Source: Pseudomonas sp. efr-133-TYG-5 (lineage in GTDB: Bacteria; Pseudomonadota; Gammaproteobacteria; Pseudomonadales; Pseudomonadaceae). From it: a DNA stretch of 64,000 bases. The notes beneath the pieces were generated by a model. The model had not been told where the DNA came from and made no database searches. It saw only the letters and a program-made list of their open reading frames with translations. Every line of letters starts with the position of its first letter. Within the stretch, counting starts at the first letter, position 1. The DNA lies in contig NZ_JARVSM010000001.1 of assembly GCF_030209175.1 (NCBI RefSeq), positions 806,001-870,000 of the forward strand, read 5' to 3'. Below are positions 63,190 to 64,000 of this stretch, piece after piece. The translations under genes and the position numbers were made by a program.

Positions 63190-63969
63190 TCACAGCACGC
63201 GGCTGAGAAAGGCCTGGGTACGAGGATGGCTGGGGTGACTGAAAATCTGTTCCGGCGGGCCCTGTTCGATCAGCTCCCCCTGATCGAGCACCACCACGCG
63301 GTCGGCGACTTCGCGGGCAAAACCCATCTCGTGAGTGACCACCACCATGGTCATGCCGTCCTCGGCCAGCTCCTGCATCACCTGCAGGACCTCGCCGACG
63401 GTTTCCGGGTCGAGTGCCGACGTGGGTTCGTCGAACAGCATCGCCTGAGGCTTCATGGCCAGCGCCCGGGCAATCGCCACACGCTGCTGCTGGCCACCGG
63501 AAAGCATCGACGGATAGTGGTTGGCCTTGTCCGCCAGCCCGACACGTTTGAGCAGCGCCTGCGCCTGCTCCATGGCGGCCTTGCGTGGCACACCGAGGAC
63601 CTGAATCGGCGCTTCGATGATGTTTTCCAGCGCCGTCATGTGCGGGAACAGATTGAAGCGCTGGAACACCATGCCGATGTCCCGGCGCTGCCGGGCAATG
63701 TTGCGTTCCGAATCGCGCACCAGACTGCCGTCGGCCCTGGCGCGGTAGCCCATGGGCTGGCCATTGACGCGGATCTGCCCGGCCTGAATGTCTTCCAGCA
63801 GATTGATACAGCGGATGAACGTGGTCTTGCCGGAACCCGAGGCACCGATCAGCACCACCACCTCGCCTCGGCGCACCTGCAGGGAGATCCCCTTGAGAAT
63901 CTGCAGGTCGCCGAAGGACTTGTGAATGTTCAGCGCCTCGATGATCAGCTCGTCACTTTGCTGCGCCAT
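63190..63969 (-). CDS. Polar amino acid ABC importer ATPase (GlnQ/HisP-like)
   Basis: A 259-residue ATPase. Walker [19 protein letters not shown], signature [16 protein letters not shown], Walker [16 protein letters not shown]-loop [17 protein letters not shown]. It starts two bases after the stop of a partial upstream gene and is probably transcribed with it and with the gamma-glutamyltransferase gene downstream. Confidence 0.93.
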   Translation of the reverse strand: MAQQSDELIIEALNIHKSFGDLQILKGISLQVRRGEVVVLIGASGSGKTTFIRCINLLEDIQAGQIRVNGQPMGYRARADGSLVRDSERNIARQRRDIGMVFQRFNLFPHMTALENIIEAPIQVLGVPRKAAMEQAQALLKRVGLADKANHYPSMLSGGQQQRVAIARALAMKPQAMLFDEPTSALDPETVGEVLQVMQELAEDGMTMVVVTHEMGFAREVADRVVVLDQGELIEQGPPEQIFSHPSHPRTQAFLSRVL

Positions 63970-63971
63970 GA

Positions 63972-64000
63972 TTAACGTCCCCTCAACAGTTTCAGCGTGT
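63972..64000 (-). CDS. C-terminal end of an upstream gene, probably the ABC permease
   Basis: Reading into the window on the minus strand, the last codons are Thr-Leu-Lys-Leu-Leu-Arg-Gly-Arg followed by TAA at 63974-63972, two bases before the ATPase ATG. Position and tight spacing suggest the amino acid ABC permease partner; only eight complete codons are visible. Confidence 0.55.

Overview
The window comes from a high-GC gammaproteobacterium, most probably a Pseudomonas of the fluorescens group. I base this on the gene families present (SphA-like porin, TrmK, RlhA, LysE and AraC pairs, a MetNIQ importer), on short REP-like hairpins of the GGGAGC...GCTCCC type, and on codon use. Nothing marks a plasmid or a prophage. 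Most of the window is chromosomal core or shell sequence. Two stretches look acquired: an AT-rich lasso peptide cluster (about 18.0-22.2 kb) and a lower-GC block with a WYL regulator and two large unfamiliar genes (about 30.2-35.9 kb).

Layout. 0-17.8 kb: a truncated AraC regulator facing an SphA-type outer membrane protein; a mechanosensitive channel; a small secreted repeat protein; a HEAT-repeat protein; a PhyH-type oxygenase; a cupredoxin and Tat-exported metallophosphoesterase operon divergent from an ECF sigma/anti-sigma pair, with matching promoters facing both ways; trmK; two LysE exporters with an AraC regulator; an exported alpha/beta hydrolase; a GlxA-type regulator; and rlhA. 17.8-22.2 kb: a complete lasso peptide locus in the order precursor, cyclase, protease, ABC exporter. 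The 51-codon precursor was found by reading the sequence. 22.3-30 kb: three Rid-family proteins, DUF72 and HhH-type proteins, an MHS-family transporter, a thioesterase, a GST and a LysR regulator. 30.2-35.9 kb: WYL regulator, a predicted membrane-anchored PD-(D/E)XK protein, and a 1068-residue protein with an Asp-box-like C-terminal region.

36-48 kb: leuC/leuD-like isomerase genes beside a 2-hydroxycarboxylate transporter with LysR and AraC regulators; a predicted surface tyrosine phosphatase fused to an autotransporter barrel; tRNA-Gln(TTG); and several small envelope proteins. 48-60 kb: APC permease, TonB-dependent receptor, then a compact eight-gene minus-strand operon joining a 2-oxoglutarate oxygenase, MetQNI, a ribose-type ABC importer and an MsrP/SUOX-like molybdoprotein. 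60-64 kb: a small secreted protein, a cluster of 22-bp palindromes, a GFA-family protein, a gamma-glutamyltransferase homologue and the end of an amino acid ABC importer.

The strongest discovery candidate is the lasso peptide. Its predicted core places Gly1, Cys6, Glu9 and Cys19 as in the class III lasso peptide BI-32169 (which has Asp9), but it adds a six-residue basic tail and lacks the usual Thr at leader position -2. The second candidate is the WYL/nuclease/Asp-box module, which has the look of an undescribed defence or conflict system; that reading is inference.
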